A DNA stretch of 64,000 bases from Gossypium raimondii (lineage: Eukaryota > Streptophyta > Magnoliopsida > Malvales > Malvaceae). The notes under the pieces were generated by a model. The model was not told where the DNA came from, did no database searches, and worked only from the letters and a program-made list of their open reading frames with translations. This document shows positions 34,401 through 48,589 of this stretch, one piece after another. Position numbers and translations under genes: made by a program. The DNA is taken from assembly GCF_025698545.1 (NCBI RefSeq), contig NC_068569.1, forward strand, positions 27,590,001-27,654,000, read 5' to 3'. Position 1 is the first letter of the stretch. Every line of letters starts with the position of its first letter.

Positions 34401-37400
34401 TCTGAAGAACATAAAAACTGCATGATTTAGTAACATTGGGCACTGCTCATTTCTCATTCAAGATGTGCATTGTATTTTAGCTTATGATATGTTCAAAGGT
34501 CATACATTAAGGATGCTAATAAATGCTTTTCAGGTTCTTTTGGAACTGTTCATCGGGCTGAATTTCGTGGTTGCGTAAGCACATTTTACTCGTGTTTGTA
34601 TGGATTTCTACTTGTTTTCGTAACTTCCCCCTTTTGTCCTTGTATGAAGGAGGGAGCTCATAAATTGAGTTTTTTTCTTAGTTCATGCTTTTCTTGGAGG
34701 TTCAGAACTTGTGAAATTAAATAGAAAATCCTAAATCTCCGTTCTAAAACATGGTTCCTCATTTGATTGTCTTTGAAGGCACCCAATTCAATTGTTTATA
34801 TCAGATTACTACTCCTAATTAACTTATGAATCCACTGTCATTGTGTATGAACTGTTAAACTTATTTTATACAAAATGTGCCTTCAGGAAGTTGCTGTCAA
34901 AATTCTCATGGAGCAAGATTTTCATATAGAACGCTTCAGGGAATTTTTACGGGAGGTATGATTAGTCTACTGTTTTCCATCTGTTTTTCCCTTTTAATGT
35001 TTTAAATCACCATTTTCTCATTTCCATTGCTACTTGCTAGGTTTCCATCATGAAATGTTTACGGCACCCTAACATTGTTCTGTTTATGGGTGCTGTTACT
35101 CAACCACCAAAGTTGTCCATTGTTACTGAATATTTGTCAAGGTACCAAGATTTCCCTCTTATATCATTCTTATGTGCTTTCCTTGCATTTCATCTTAAAT
35201 TTGAGGCCCTTCTGATACACAGAATGTTTCTTTGGAACTAGACGGAGTCTCTTTCGACTTTTGCAGATGCCTGATGCTTGGAAGGTTTTAAATGAGAAGC
35301 TTCGCTTGAACATGGCATTGGATGTGGTAATGTGTTGTCAAGAAGTAACTTTATTGAATCTCACAGGAATTCTAACTTGCGGTATTTGAAATTATGTCAT
35401 ATTTCCATTGCATGCCGTTGAGAAGGTGGGAATAGGATTGAGTCACCAGGCAATTAACGGGAATGCTGGAAGTGATGGCCTTCCCTTTATCACTATTCCT
35501 AGAACGACCTATGCTGCTTGATGATCAGCTCGTCAAAGGGAGACTGAAACCTTTAGGACTTGTTTAGAGAGAAACCAATATCTCTTGAATATTAGATAGA
35601 AATTCTGCTTATTATTTTATTTTACCATAGGACTCTTAAATAGAGACTAGTTACATAGAAAGATGTTTCTAGGAGATAAAACAATTTAACCTTAATAATT
35701 AAAAATAGCTTAAAGTAAACTAAACCGAAGTAAATAGTTTTACTTTAAAGACTTAACTAAAGCCTTTTTCCTCTCATATGTGCGACCTATAAAAGCGTCC
35801 ACAACACATGCTGAGACATTTTTTCTGGTGACAGGCAAGGGGAATGAATTATCTTCATCAACTTAAGCCTCCCATTGTTCATCGGGACTTGAAATCCCCA
35901 AATCTTTTGGTAGACAGTAATTATACGGTTAAAGTAAGTGTTAAAATTCAATTCATGTTACATGCTACATACCTGTTTGTTTTTCTTTTTCCTTTTCTTT
36001 CATCTTTCTTTTCTTTTAATGGCTCAATGAATAGATTTCCTAAGCCAGTTGTTGCGCAATTTGGTTCTTCAACTTAATATGACAATCTAGATACTAAGAT
36101 CATATTTTACCATTTGTTCTTTTAATGTTTCAAGCTACAATAGAAATGCTATTTGAAAAAGAACCTCTACACAAGGTAATTTTATTGGATAGTTTCTGAA
36201 AATGTCTTCTTGAAACCTTCATCAAAACTCACCCTTAGAGGGCATAGGACCGGTGTAATTTCTTTTGTTGTATAGTTTTAGAATAGATAGTCAGCTGTAT
36301 GTGATAATTCTGTAAGAACTGATATGAACTGTGATACACTGCCTTTCTCATATGCTTTGCAAGAGGGCAGCATTGATAAGAAGGACCTGGATATTTTTCT
36401 GCAATTTTGGTCATGCAGGTCTGTGATTTTGGTCTTTCACGTTCTAAGGCAAATACATTTCTTTCATCGAAAACAGCTGCCGGAACAGTAAGTTTTGTTT
36501 GGATTCATTATTTGCACTTGGATGATTTACGTACTAAAAGTTAGATTTCCTTATTCTTTGTCTAGCCGGAGTGGATGGCACCTGAAGTTCTATGCAATGA
36601 GAATTCAAATGAGAAATCCGATGTTTATAGCTTTGGAGTGGTTCTGTGGGAACTTATGACACTCCAGCAACCATGGAAGCATTTAAACCCACCACAGGTC
36701 AATCTATCTTTTATTTAATTAGAAATAATTGATCTACAGGTCCATGCATCTATGTTGCTCCTGCTTTTCATTTTTTCTGAAATACTCATGTCTGACATAT
36801 AAATACGGGGATGTGATCTCTGAGGATCCTTAAAATACATAGGACATGTTAGACGACATGTCTGTATCCCACACACCCAAGTTCAGGTAACATTGCCTTA
36901 CCCGTGTGCACAAATAGGGAAAAGAAATGATTAGTAATAGAAGGTATCTTCATGAAAGAGATCTGAAGGTAGGTTTTAAGGGGAAAAAAAATCTAGTTGG
37001 GGGAAACAGTGTTCTTAAGAACAGTTTTTGCTCTTTACTACTGTGTTCTTAAAGAATAGTTTCAGTTAATTCAGTCGGTTTGGTTTTACAGTTTATGAAC
37101 CAATAATCGATTAACTTAACCTATTAAAATGACTATTCGAACAGCATCAATTAAAGTCGGTTAAGCCAATTTTGGTCTGACTTTGGGTTGGACCTATTAA
37201 TGACTGCAAGGTAGCTGCGGATGATGTTATATAATATAATTTAGAGGCCAAAGCATATATAAATATAAATCTTGCTGATCTGTTTCTGTAGGTTGTGGCG
37301 GCTGTAGGTTTCAAAGGTGAAAGGCTTGAGATCCCAAGCCATGTAAACCGAGTTGTAGCTTCCTTGATTGAACAGTGTTGGGCTCGGTAAGTAGGCTTTC

Positions 37401-37625
37401 TTACAGCCGAAAGTTTACATCATAATCTCAAAACTTGGGAAACCATTTGAGTTTAACATTATTATTTATTTGGGACCCCCCCCCCTCTCTTCTTGGTCCT
37501 AATATCTTTTTTGGTTAACCTGCAGTGAGGCTTCTGAACGCCCTCCCTTCTCCCATGTCATTCAATGTTTGCAGCAAGTCATCCAAAATACTGCATCTCA
37601 AGAACTTAATGGACTAAGTCTTTGA
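31449..37625 (+). CDS. CTR1: CTR1-like Raf-type MAPKKK (serine/threonine kinase)
   Basis: Fifteen exons: 31449-31844, 32374-32675, 32764-32905, 33064-33167, 33426-33634, 33966-34382, 34534-34574, 34887-34955, 35041-35141, 35242-35326, 35835-35933, 36419-36487, 36566-36697, 37292-37386 and 37526-37625, giving 786 residues. CTR1 represses ethylene signalling at the ER by phosphorylating EIN2. The EDR1/CTR1 N-domain is clear ([44 protein letters not shown]). The kinase has [14 protein letters not shown]542 in VAVK, D640 in HRDLKSPN, D658 in CDFG and [10 protein letters not shown], so it looks active. It is shorter at the N-terminus than Arabidopsis CTR1 (821 residues), and the linker before the kinase is unlike it, so this is a paralog or divergent ortholog. 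An alternative start at 31569 (MYGNQ) would drop 40 residues that do not resemble CTR1. Confidence 0.92.
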
Positions 37626-39668
37626 TCCACAACATATATGGGTATGTCCAATTTTTCATGCAAATATATGAAAACTTTAGACAAAATTCAACATAATTGT
37701 ATTAACGCATATCCATATTAAAGACTTGCCCTAATCCAAATCACATGGGTGATATCCTCCTAATTTTCAATTTTATTTTAAAATATTATCAAACATCTTT
37801 GATAGGATTAGTTCATTAAATAAGGTTGAATGCATGTAGTCTTGGGAGCAAATGTGCGATTCTTCTAAATGTTATTTCGATTAAAAAGAATTAGTATAAT
37901 ATAATTTATTATTTGCTAGTAGCTGTCGGATTGTTTATTATTGAGGTTATTCGGAACGGGAAGAAGTTAGAATTTTTTCTGGATAGTAAAATGTAATTTC
38001 ATCATTAATAGCCTATATCTTTATAATTTTAAAATATTAAATTATTTTTATCACTTTTAAGGGTTAAAATATAATCTCATACTATCATGATATTGCATTT
38101 TAATGGTGTTAAAATAATTCAAGTATTTGATGGAATCCAAGTTTATGGATTAATTCAATAAAAATTCAAGTTAGGAAAATAATGCCAAATTTGCTTTACC
38201 CAATATAATAATCAGACTCCTACTACCTGGATTATGAATCTTTTACCCAAAATAATAATTACAAACGCTTATACCTAAATTTAATTATTGAATAGCTTCA
38301 AAACACAAAAAGAAACTCGAGTAAAGATTTTATGCACAAATTTTTTTAAACATTAATCTCATTATAGGTTTTTATTATATCTGCTCTTTTTGATACAATG
38401 CCTAGAACTATTTATAACATTTCCCCAATGCGTTTTAGCACACTCAAATTCAGATCCTCCTACACCAGCAACAATGCCAATGTCAATCGAATTAAAACTC
38501 AATCGGCAATTTTATGCGTAAATTAAATTCAAATTAGTTATTATTAAACAAATTTTATCTATTATTGTTTCTTTGTATAAAATACCTTGCGGTGTAGTTA
38601 TTAGTAACACTAATTTATATTATGTTTAAGTGTTAATTAAGTTGGTGTCACAAAGTTAGTTGAATATCAACTCAAATAAAAATAGATTAAAAATTATTTT
38701 TACAAAGTAAAGATATTATTATGAGGATTTTTTTATTTTTATATTTCAATTTTATAAATACATTTTACGTAATTTTTTCACTGTGGATGTGTCATAATCT
38801 AATAAAATTTAATTATTTTAATTATTATTTATTTATTTAAATATTTTAGGTTATATGCCACATTTTGTTTATTTTATGGTTTAAATGAAAATATAAGCCA
38901 GTATGAGTAATATAATTTTACATTTTCTTCTTATTTTAAATTATTACAAGAAAAACGCAACGTATCCTATCCTGACGGTAGAAGATCTGTAGATTGTCGC
39001 CATCCGAACCACAATAATTTGGGTTAGGTTCACAACTGTCCCTATCAGTCTCCAACTCTCCGACCTTCTGTCTTTCCTTTTAATGCCTCAACATATATGT
39101 GTTAATCACGTCCACAACCAATCCCCTCCATACGACAATCTCTCAAAATCTTCAAAGTCAAGTAAGTTGACACTAAATAAAATATATGGTAGTTGAGGAG
39201 AAAAGAAAGCTTCTACATCTACACATAAATTAAAGAAATTTGTTAGCTTTTTTAAATTAGACATTGATTCAATCCTTACATCATAAAGAAAACATGAATT
39301 TGGTCTTAAAAATTCAGGATCAGGAACAATATTTCTTTTTATGAGAGATAGAGTATTAATTAAAGGTTTGAATACAACTTTTTTTATAGTAATTGTACCT
39401 GTCATTGTTAACATTATTTGTACTTAAATATCGTGTAATCATATAACAAATTATGAGTATAAAATTTGATACTTTCATTTGTTAACACGAAAGAAAGTTC
39501 AAGTAAGAAAGAAATGCATAAGGGTCAACTTAAAAATTCAATTAAGCATTTATTGAAAATTTTCACTTAATTGAGTTTTTATTGACAAAGAAATAATCAA
39601 TTAAGTCTCTATGTTAAGGTTGATCATTACATTTTATTAACGTGGTAAACAATGACAAGAGACAATGA
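37626..39668. other. Kinase gene 3' flank and AT-rich spacer
   Basis: 3' UTR then AT-rich DNA. A less AT-rich island at about 38960-39090 has no coding frame that I recognise. No gene, RNA or repeat end was found up to the retroelement that follows. Confidence 0.45.
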
Positions 39669-40268
39669 TGTCATGGGACTAGAATTTTAGTCTCGCAACT
39701 TGCGCGGTTTTAGATGATTTCTTTGTTTTGAATATTCTCAAGTCAGCCTAACTCTCGCAAGGGTGAGAATTCTCGCAGAATTTCTTTAAGGCATCGAATT
39801 ATAGCGGAAGCAAACTTGAACCGAAAGAGTAACAAAGAACAGAAAAACCAAAGGAAAATAGCACACCAAGTGTTTGAGTTATACTCTCAAATATATTCAA
39901 ACTATGAATGAAGTGAAGTGATTACAAATGAAAGGGAAGACCTCTATTTATAGTTGAGCTCCCCAAAATCCAATGGTACATATCGATTTATATCAACGAT
40001 TAAAATTAGTTCTCATCTACAATAAGAGAGTCCAAAGGGATGTAAATTCCATACATGTTTATCATTTAGGATTTTACAATAATTATCCCAGTAAAATATA
40101 ATTTACTGGAGTGTTTCAACTCAACCAGGATTCAAGTAGACGGGCCTTTTCATGGGTTTCACGAATTGAGCCAACTCATGTGGGTTGAATGAGCCTCATT
40201 TAACAAGTTGACCTCTATGGGGCATTTTTTGCGCAATGGTCACAGGTTTTGATCTGCGGTCCTTAACA
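39669..40268 (-). repeat. 3' LTR of the minus-strand Ty3/gypsy fossil
   Basis: 600 bases, homologous along its whole length to 50079-50679. In minus orientation it starts TGTTAAGGACCG and ends CCCATGACA. It contains the AACTATAAATAG core that should set the transcript start. Confidence 0.8.
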
Positions 40269-40740
40269 TTCTCCGCCACCCATTCTTGCAATGCCCTCGT
40301 TGTGTCCTTGGGAATGACACTGTTTTAACTCATTTTGGAACGGTCTCGATGCCTGGGCTGTTTCCTAACTAGTCTCTCTGTTGGGTAGTTTTGCTCCTCA
40401 GAACATTTGCCTCAGTTTATGTCTCCACCGTCGCCTAACTTGAACTATATCTCTCTTGTACATTTCGATCGTAAGAGGTCACCGCTTTTACTTGTCCCCA
40501 TTGTGACTTGCCTCGATTGGGATCTTCTTGATCCGCACCAATAAGCTTAGGCATGCCTACATTAAACACCGGTTTCACTTTGAGTCTTGCTACTAACTCT
40601 AGTTTGTAAGTCCTTTGGCTTACCCGCTTTAGGACTCTAAAAGGACTCCTGTGCCATTGTCAAGCCAATAGTAAGTTAAAATGTAAAACACTACCAAAGT
40701 GTTTAAGATGTACCTCGCTCGTAGCATTTACTCGTTTTGT

Positions 40741-43700
40741 TAGATTGTGCTCAGAAATTGGAAGAGGTATATAACAGAAAAATGAAGAGAGATAGAAGGA
40801 ATAAAGAATCTTACAAGATAAATTCCGTTAAGTCATTTCCAACAATTTCGGCTAAAAATTATAGAGATGATTTTAGTCGAGCCACTCCAATGCTGAAACG
40901 ATCAAATAAGAATAAGGCGACTCAATAAGATTACGGGATGACTATTAGACCTACAGCTAGTGTGGGTAGTGTGCAAAATGTTCCTAAGCCCAAATGTAAA
41001 TATTGTGGGTAAAATCACTTCGGTGAATATAAAGGCAAGGCATGAGCTTGTTATAAATGTGGAGCCAACGATCATTTTATTCGAGATTGCCTTCAGTTGC
41101 AAAGAGAGGAAGAAGAACAGAAAGAGAAACAGATGGCCACTTCCCAAAAAAGTAAACATTCAGGCCAAAACAGTACCGCTGGGACTACTCGTTCGGGTAT
41201 GAGAGATTCTGCTGCCCAGTCAGAGGCTAGGGCACCTTCACGTACTTATGCCATCCAAGCGAGGGAGGAAGCTATGGTTCCGGACGTAATAGCTGGTGCA
41301 TTCTATCTTTTTTTATGCTATTGTGTATGCATTGATTGACCCTGGATCAACGCGTTCTTATATTTGCACTGTATTAGTAACAGAAAAGAAAATGCTTGTT
41401 CAATTTACTGATTATGATATTCAAGTCACTAATCCATTAGGCCAAAGTGTGATAGTTAATTTAGTGTGTCAAAATTGTCCACTGAAAGTAAAAGACTGTG
41501 AATTTCTTGCTGATTTGATGTTGTTACCCTTTCGGGAATTTAATGTTATTTTGGGAATGGATTGGATGACAAAGCATAATGTTGTAGTAAATTGTAGAGA
41601 AAAACGGATTGATCTGAAATGTCAGACAGGTGAAATGATTACTGTTGAGTGTGAGAATCCGAAGGAAATTGTTAGAATTATTTCAGCTTTTTCAGCTCAG
41701 AAACTAATGCGGAGAGGTAATGAGGTATTTTTAGCCTACATTCTTGATATCCAGAATTCTGAATCAAAGCTCAAACAGTTACCAGTTGTTAATGAGTTTG
41801 ATGATGTGTTTCCTAAGGAGTTACCGAGTTTACCACCTGATTGTGACGTTGAATTTGTAATTGATGTAATTTCTAGAATAGTTCCGATATCGGTAACACC
41901 ATACCGTATGGCACCAGCTAAGTTAAAGGAGTAAAAGACACAGTTGCAAGAGTTATTGGACAAAGGGTTCATCAGACCGAGTATGTCACCTTGGGGTGCA
42001 CCTGTCTTATTTGTGAGAAAGAAAGATGGTTCTTTGAGGCTGTGTATAAACTATAGACAGTTGAATAATGTTACAATTAAAAATAAATATCCTTTGCCTC
42101 GTATTGGTGATTTGTTTGACCAACTGAAAGGTGCTACAGTATTTTCGAAGATAGATCTCAGATTCGGGTATTATCAGTTGAAGGTTAAAGAGTGTGATGT
42201 ATCAAAGACTGCTTTCAGAACTTGGTATGGTCACTATGAGTTTCTGGTAATGCCATTTGGTTTGACCAATGCTCCTGCTATTTTTATGGATTTAATAAGT
42301 CGAATTTTTCAACCTTACCTAGATAGATTTGTGGTTGTATTTATTGATGATATACTAATCTATTCCAAGATAGAAACCGAGCATGTACAACACTTGAGAA
42401 TTGTGCTACAAATCTTGAGGGAGAAACAGTTGTATGCAAAGTTTAGTAAATGTGAATTCTGGCTTCATGTCAACCTTACCTAGATAGATTTGTGGTTGTA
42501 TTTATTGATGATATACTAATCTATTCCAAGATAGAAACCGAGCATGTACAGCACTTGAGAATTGTGCTACAAATCTTGAGGGAGAAACAGTTGTATGCAA
42601 AGTTTAGTAAATGTGAATTCTGGCTTCATGAGGTCAAATTTTTAGGTCATATTGTATTAGCCGAAGGGATTCAAGTGGACTTGAGTAAAGTATCTGCAGT
42701 GGTGAATTGGAAAGCTTCAAAGAATATAATATAAGTGCAAAGTTTTTTGGGTTTAGCAAGATATTACCGCCGATTTGTCAAGAACTTTTCGATGATTGCT
42801 TCACCGATGACTCGATTACTACAGAAAACATAGAATTTGTTTGGTCTAATAACTGTCAACAGAGTTTTGATCAGTTGAAGAAAATGCTAACAGAAGCTCC
42901 GGTCTTGACTCAGCCAGAATCGGGTGTACCGTATATTGTTTACAGTGATGCGTCTTTAAATAGATTAGGTTGTGTACTGATGTAGTCGGGAAAAGTAGTG
43001 GCCTATGCTTCTCGGCAGTTAAAATCGCATAAGAAGAATTATCCTACACATGATCTTGAGTTGGCTGCAATTGTGTTTGCTTTGAAAATCTGGAGACATT
43101 ATTTATACGGCGAGAAATGTTATGTGTTTACAAATCACAAAAGTTTGAACAAAAGTTTGAAATACTTGATGACTCAGAAAGAGCTGAATTTGAGACAGAG
43201 ACGGTGGTTAGAGGTACTAAAAGATTATGAATTGGTTATTGACTACCACCCAGGGAAGGCTAATGTGGTTGCAAATGCACTTAGTCGAAAGTCGTCATTG
43301 TTTGCACTTCGAGCGATGAACGCTCATTTGTCTCTTGATGAAGACGGTTCTGTATTAGTAGAATTGAGAACGAAACCTATGTTCCTTCAACCATTTCGGG
43401 AGTTGCAAGATAATAATCCAAAATTGGTGTTGAAACGACAAATGGTTCGGGACAAGTTGAGTTTAGAGTATACCATTAATGATAATGGTATGTTGCGTTA
43501 TCGCAATAGAATTTGTGTTCCGAATAATTTAAATTTGAAAAATGACATTCTTTTTGAAGCTCACAGTAGCATGTATTCCATTCATCCGAGTAATACAAAA
43601 ATGTACTGTGATTTGAAAAGAATGTTAGTGGCCGGGTATGAAACGAGAGATTTGTGAGTTTGTGACAAAGTGTCTGATTTGTCAACAAGTCAAAGCAGAA

Positions 43701-46700
43701 CATCAGGTGCCAACGGGTTTGTTACAACCTGTCATGATACCTGAGTGGAAATGAGAGCATGTCACGATGGATTTTTTATCTGGATTACCTGTGGCTCCGA
43801 GAAAGAAAGATTCAATCTGGGTGATTGTTGATAGATTGACTAAATCGACAAATTTTATCCTAGTCAGAATAGACTTTTCACTTGAGAAGTTAGCGAAATT
43901 GTATCTATCAGATAGTGTGAACTTACATGGGGTTCCCACATCCATTATTTCGGATCAGGATCCGAGGTTTACATCAAGATTTTAGAGTAAATTGCAAGAA
44001 GTTCTAGGTACAAAGCTAAATTTCAGCACTGCGTTTCATCCTCAGACTGACAGGCAGTCAAAACGAGTGATTCAGATTTTGGAAGATATGTTGAGGTGTT
44101 GCTACTCGAGTTTGGAGGTAGCTGGGAAAAGTATTTACCGCCAGCTGAATTTGTATATAACAACAGTTATCAATCCAACATAAAAATGACACCATTTGAA
44201 GCTCTTTATGGAAGAAAATGTAAGACTCCGTTGTATTGGTCTAAATTGAGTGAATCTAAGCTAGTGGGAGTCGACTTAATCTAAGAAACTGAAGATAAAA
44301 TTCGAATCATCCGGGACAGTTTGAAGGCTGATTCTGATCATCAGAAATCATATGCAGACTTAAAAAGAAGAGATATAGAATTTTCAGTTGGTGATCGAGT
44401 GTTTTTAAAAGTCTCTCATTGGAAGAAAGTACTACGAATCGGTAGGAAAGGGGAATTGAGTCTAAGATTTATTGGACTGTATAAAGTTATTGAAAGAATT
44501 GGCCTTGTAGCTTATAGATTAACTTTTCCTCCGGAACTTGAGAAGATTCACAACATGTTTCACGTATCAATGTTGAGATGGTACAGACCAGATCCTTCAC
44601 ATGTGATTCCTCATAGTGAAATTGAGCTACAATCGGATATGACGTACTCGGAAGAACCGATAAGAATTTTGGCTCAAGAGGTTAAAGAACTATGGAATAA
44701 ACGAGTACCATTAGTTAAGTATTATGACACCGTCATGGTTCAAAGGAGGCTACTTGGGAAATAGAAGAATCGATGAAATCATAATATCCGAACTTTTTCT
44801 TAGGTAACAAATTTCGAGGACGAAATTTCCTAAAGGGGGGAGAGTTGTAATAGCCCAATTTTCAGTGGGATCAGAAATAGTGGTTCGAGACCACTAAATC
44901 CGACAAGTGAGCTCATAAATTTTATTATATAGTGTTTATGAGTCGATTGTGAATTTAGGAAGGCTTATGAATTAGTGAATTATGCTTTAGAAATATTTGT
45001 TCGATTAATTGGTTTTGAAAACGAGATATCAAGACCTATATTTTATAAACTGAGCTATAAATATTTTTATAAATATTTACGGTTAGAAAATTTTATCGTT
45101 TTGATAGTTAATTAATTAAAAAGGACTAAATTAAAAAAGGTGCAAACTTGCTAAAAGGATTAAATAGTATAAATGGTAAACAAAGGAGGACTTAAGGAGA
45201 AATTATGCCTAAAATAAAGACATGAGGCGGCATAAGCAGAAAAGAAAAATCATGTGATTAAAGGGTAAAATTGTAATTTTATTAAATTAACTTAAATAAA
45301 TTAAATTTTAAATTTTTCTAGGCTATTCTTCTTCTAATTTTCAGTTCAAAAATGCGATTGAAGGTCCTATAAGCTGGTTTTTCATATTTTTGCGTCATGT
45401 GAGTTCAATTCTTGCTCTTTTCTTGTAATTTTTGTGTTTTTAAGACTTTTACAATTAGGTCTAACTATCTAATTAATTAGTTTTTTATTCTATGGGTAAT
45501 TTTAAAAGTTACCATTGATGAGTGCTAGATTTTTATGATGAATTAACATGGATTTGAAGTTTTAATTTTGTTATATGAAGATTTTATCAAGTAATTTCAA
45601 TAGAAATTGATTTTAGGACCAATTTGTGAAAAGATTAAATCTTAGGGTTTGGTATTAAATTATTTTTATTAAGGGCTGTGTAATAGCTTATAATATTTAG
45701 ATAAAGTGTTAATTGAGAAAAATTATCTCATTTGATGAGTTAATTGGTGAGGGACTAAATTGTAAAAACTAGGTTATGGCATTACAAATGTAAGACCACG
45801 GCAGGGCCATGATAATGTATGTGTAAGACCATAGTTGGACTATGTCACAAAAAGAATGATGTACTCATATCTGGAAGCCGTTCTTCGATTCAGTAAGAAA
45901 TGGTAAGAGACTTATGTGATTGAATTGAAAGATTTATAAATTATTATTGATATTGATCTGAAGGAAGTGTGTTTATTGATTATATTGTATTTGACGGAGA
46001 AAATGTATGATTTATTTACAATTAAATTTATATGATTTATTTATAATTTAATTTAATTTATTATATTATGTTCGGTAAGATAAATGTTTACCTATTGAAC
46101 TTACTAAGCTTCATTAAGCTTACTCGTGTTGTTTAATATTCTTGTTGATTAACATGTAGTCGGAAGATCGAACCAACACAACAAGCTACACTATCCAGTT
46201 TATTCCAGTAGTTTTTGCAACGTAAATTTTGGTTTATATGGCATGTATAGGGTTGGTTTGGCAAAGAAATAGTTTGAATTGTGGTTGTGAATATTAAATG
46301 TTTGTATGCATGTAATTAGTAGTAGAATCTGATAAATCAATGAAATGAGTTAAATAGGTAGGTATAAGTAAATGAAATATTTGTGATGTTATGTCATGTT
46401 GAGAACATGTTTTAGCTTGTATTGATTGCTTGGTTTGGATATATTGGTGTATGTGAATGTTGAGTACAGGTTAATGTCAAAATGGGTGAGAAAGTGGCCT
46501 TAAAATGACCTATTTTCGTTCACACGGGTAGAGACACGGGCATGTGACCCTGCTTCTAAGAAAATTTTTGAAATTTTGAGAAATATTCCCTGAGTACCCG
46601 GTTTAGTCCTGATTCACTTCTAAAGTGAATATTGGGCTTTGAAGATCCATCTAATGAGCAATATGAGTGTTATATGATTGATTCTTAATATGTGTAACAA

Positions 46701-46769
46701 AAGTTGGGAAATGTCCGTTAATGCTCCGTAACCCTGTTTCGATAGCAGATAAGGGTTAGGGGTGTTACA
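40741..46769 (+). mobile_element. Tekay-like Ty3/gypsy chromovirus, plus strand, nested (fossil)
   Basis: Parts in order: the C-terminal part of gag with a CCHC zinc knuckle (CYKCGANDHFIRDC, 41055-41095); protease (DPGST); reverse transcriptase ([10 protein letters not shown]); RNase H (YSDAS); integrase ([17 protein letters not shown]); a chromodomain-like tail (EEPIRILAQEVKEL); a polypurine tract at about 44832-44844; and a long 3' LTR. This order and the long LTR starting TGTAATAGCCC fit the Tekay/Del clade. No 5' LTR is seen, so only the 3' portion of the element is present. It lies inside the minus-strand Ty3/gypsy fossil and is therefore younger than it. The coding region is broken in about ten places. 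Confidence 0.85.
44846..46769 (+). repeat. 3' LTR of the nested Tekay-like element
   Basis: About 1.9 kb, from TGTAATAGCCCAATTTTC directly behind the polypurine tract to GGGGTGTTACA. Long LTRs with these ends are usual for Tekay elements in eudicots. The solo LTR at 52436-54794 has matching ends and a similar opening (TGTAACAGCCCGATTTT). Confidence 0.8.
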
Positions 46770-48589
46770 GTATTCATAACACTCTCATTTAACAAGTAAA
46801 TATTCCTCCCATACCGAATATCTTTAGCTAGTTGGATTGTCGACAATACATTCGTTCTGCTCTACATGTCTCAACTCACCGATACAACGCATTGTTTTTT
46901 TCGAGTATCCAGAACATAAACACTGTTACCAAAATGAACCAATAGAGCATTAATCTTATCAAGAAATTTTAAGCAATGAACAAAGTCATAATCATCCAAG
47001 TGAATTATCACAAAGTCTTCATTATCTTTCCACTGACCGATCTGTAGCTGAACTCATTGTGTTATTCCCACGATTGAGACCTTCTTAGAATTAAAAATCT
47101 TGATCCTTTTAGTTGATTCACTAATTGAGAGACCAAGTTTACCCACGACTTTCTCTTATATGAACAGGTGTGATGCCCCTGTATCAATAAGAACACTCTT
47201 CTTCTAACCAACAATGTTGATATCCACATACATAAACTTTCTGCTTATAATCCTTCTTCTCCTTAGCAGATTTGAGCATCATTGATCCAGGCTCCAACAC
47301 ATTAACCTCAATATGTTCTGTTTCAACTTCTTTAGTGACTACGGACAACTTAGATCGCTCTGGACAGTCTCGCATCCTATGCAGACCACAACATAATAAA
47401 CACTTCACTAGTTTATTCTTATTTTCATTTCCCCTCTTGGTTTTGACCCCACGCAGCCTCATTGAAGCTTTTTCTGGATCATCATCCTCTCTGATGGTGT
47501 AAAACACAAATCGTTTTGGACAGTCTCTCACCATATATAGGCCCTCACAAATGAAGTATTTCAATGGCCCATTCTTCTTTTCCCACGATTTGTCAGGTTT
47601 CCTCTTCCAATTTTATGGTTCCCCATTACCATTATGACCACTATTACCATTACTAAACTTAACCTATCCACCTTTATCGTCCCTATCACCGCACTTCTCT
47701 CTGGGTTTGGAAGACTCGAACTTGTCTTTCCTCTTAACAAGCTTGATTAAATATTCTGCCACGATCATGTCTTTTGACAGATTTAAACCCCTCGACGTTC
47801 TAATTTCTACTTAACCTACGACTTAAACCATCCATGAAAAAGAAGAATGCCTTATTCTCACTCAGATCCGTAATTTGGAGCACCAGTTTATTGAACTTCT
47901 TCACATACTCCCGAATTGTGCCTCGTTGCGAAAATTGATACAACTTAGTCTAAGCCTTGTTCTCGACATATTGAGGGTAAAATTGCTCATTGAACTCATT
48001 CTAGTACTCCACTCAAGTCCCAATCACAGCCTGACCATGCTTTTCATCTGTTGACCTACGCCTCCACCAAAAAGAGCAAAATCAGTAAACTTATCGAGCA
48101 ATAATATTTACCTTAGCATTATCATCCTTGATGCCCACGACATAAAAGTATTGCTCCATCTTCCACAAGAAATTGCCCACTTTCCTCGCAGACCTTGCCT
48201 CCTTAAACTTCTCTGGTTTGAGGACATTAATCTCTCGGTTTTGTGTTACACTCAACACCCCTTTACCCACAATAGCTCTACAAAGAACAATCTCTCCTTC
48301 GAGCTCCTCGACTTTTGCATTCAAATTCGTCATTATGGCTTCATTTTTATTCTTCATAGTTGTCATCTTAACTTCAAGAGCATCATTTTTCTCAATCAGC
48401 TTACCCACAGTAGTATTGAGTAGTGTTTTTATTACATCCATATTGGAACTAAGGGCCTCCACCATATATTCCTTGAACTATTTTTTTATCGAGTACAACA
48501 ATCAGTGTATGAATCCACTATCTCAAGCGTCTCCCTCATGTCTCCTATAGACTCCTTGACTGCCTCTGAACGTACTAACGTCTAGAGTG
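46770..48589 (-). mobile_element. gag and protease region of the minus-strand Ty3/gypsy fossil
   Basis: Minus-strand coding remains. The 48091-48465 part holds a coiled-coil-like stretch (NDALEVKMTTMKNKNEAI) followed by the gag capsid-type motif FLWKMEQYFYVVGI. The 47184-47564 part has cysteine motifs (CEGLYMVRDCPKR, CGLHRMRDCPERS) like gag zinc knuckles. Left of it comes a protease-like sequence. This is fossil coding sequence, interrupted several times. Confidence 0.7.

Noticed and set aside
39106-39414. 102-codon minus-strand frame left of the Ty3 fossil
   Set aside because: AT-rich spacer with no recognised motif; likely chance.
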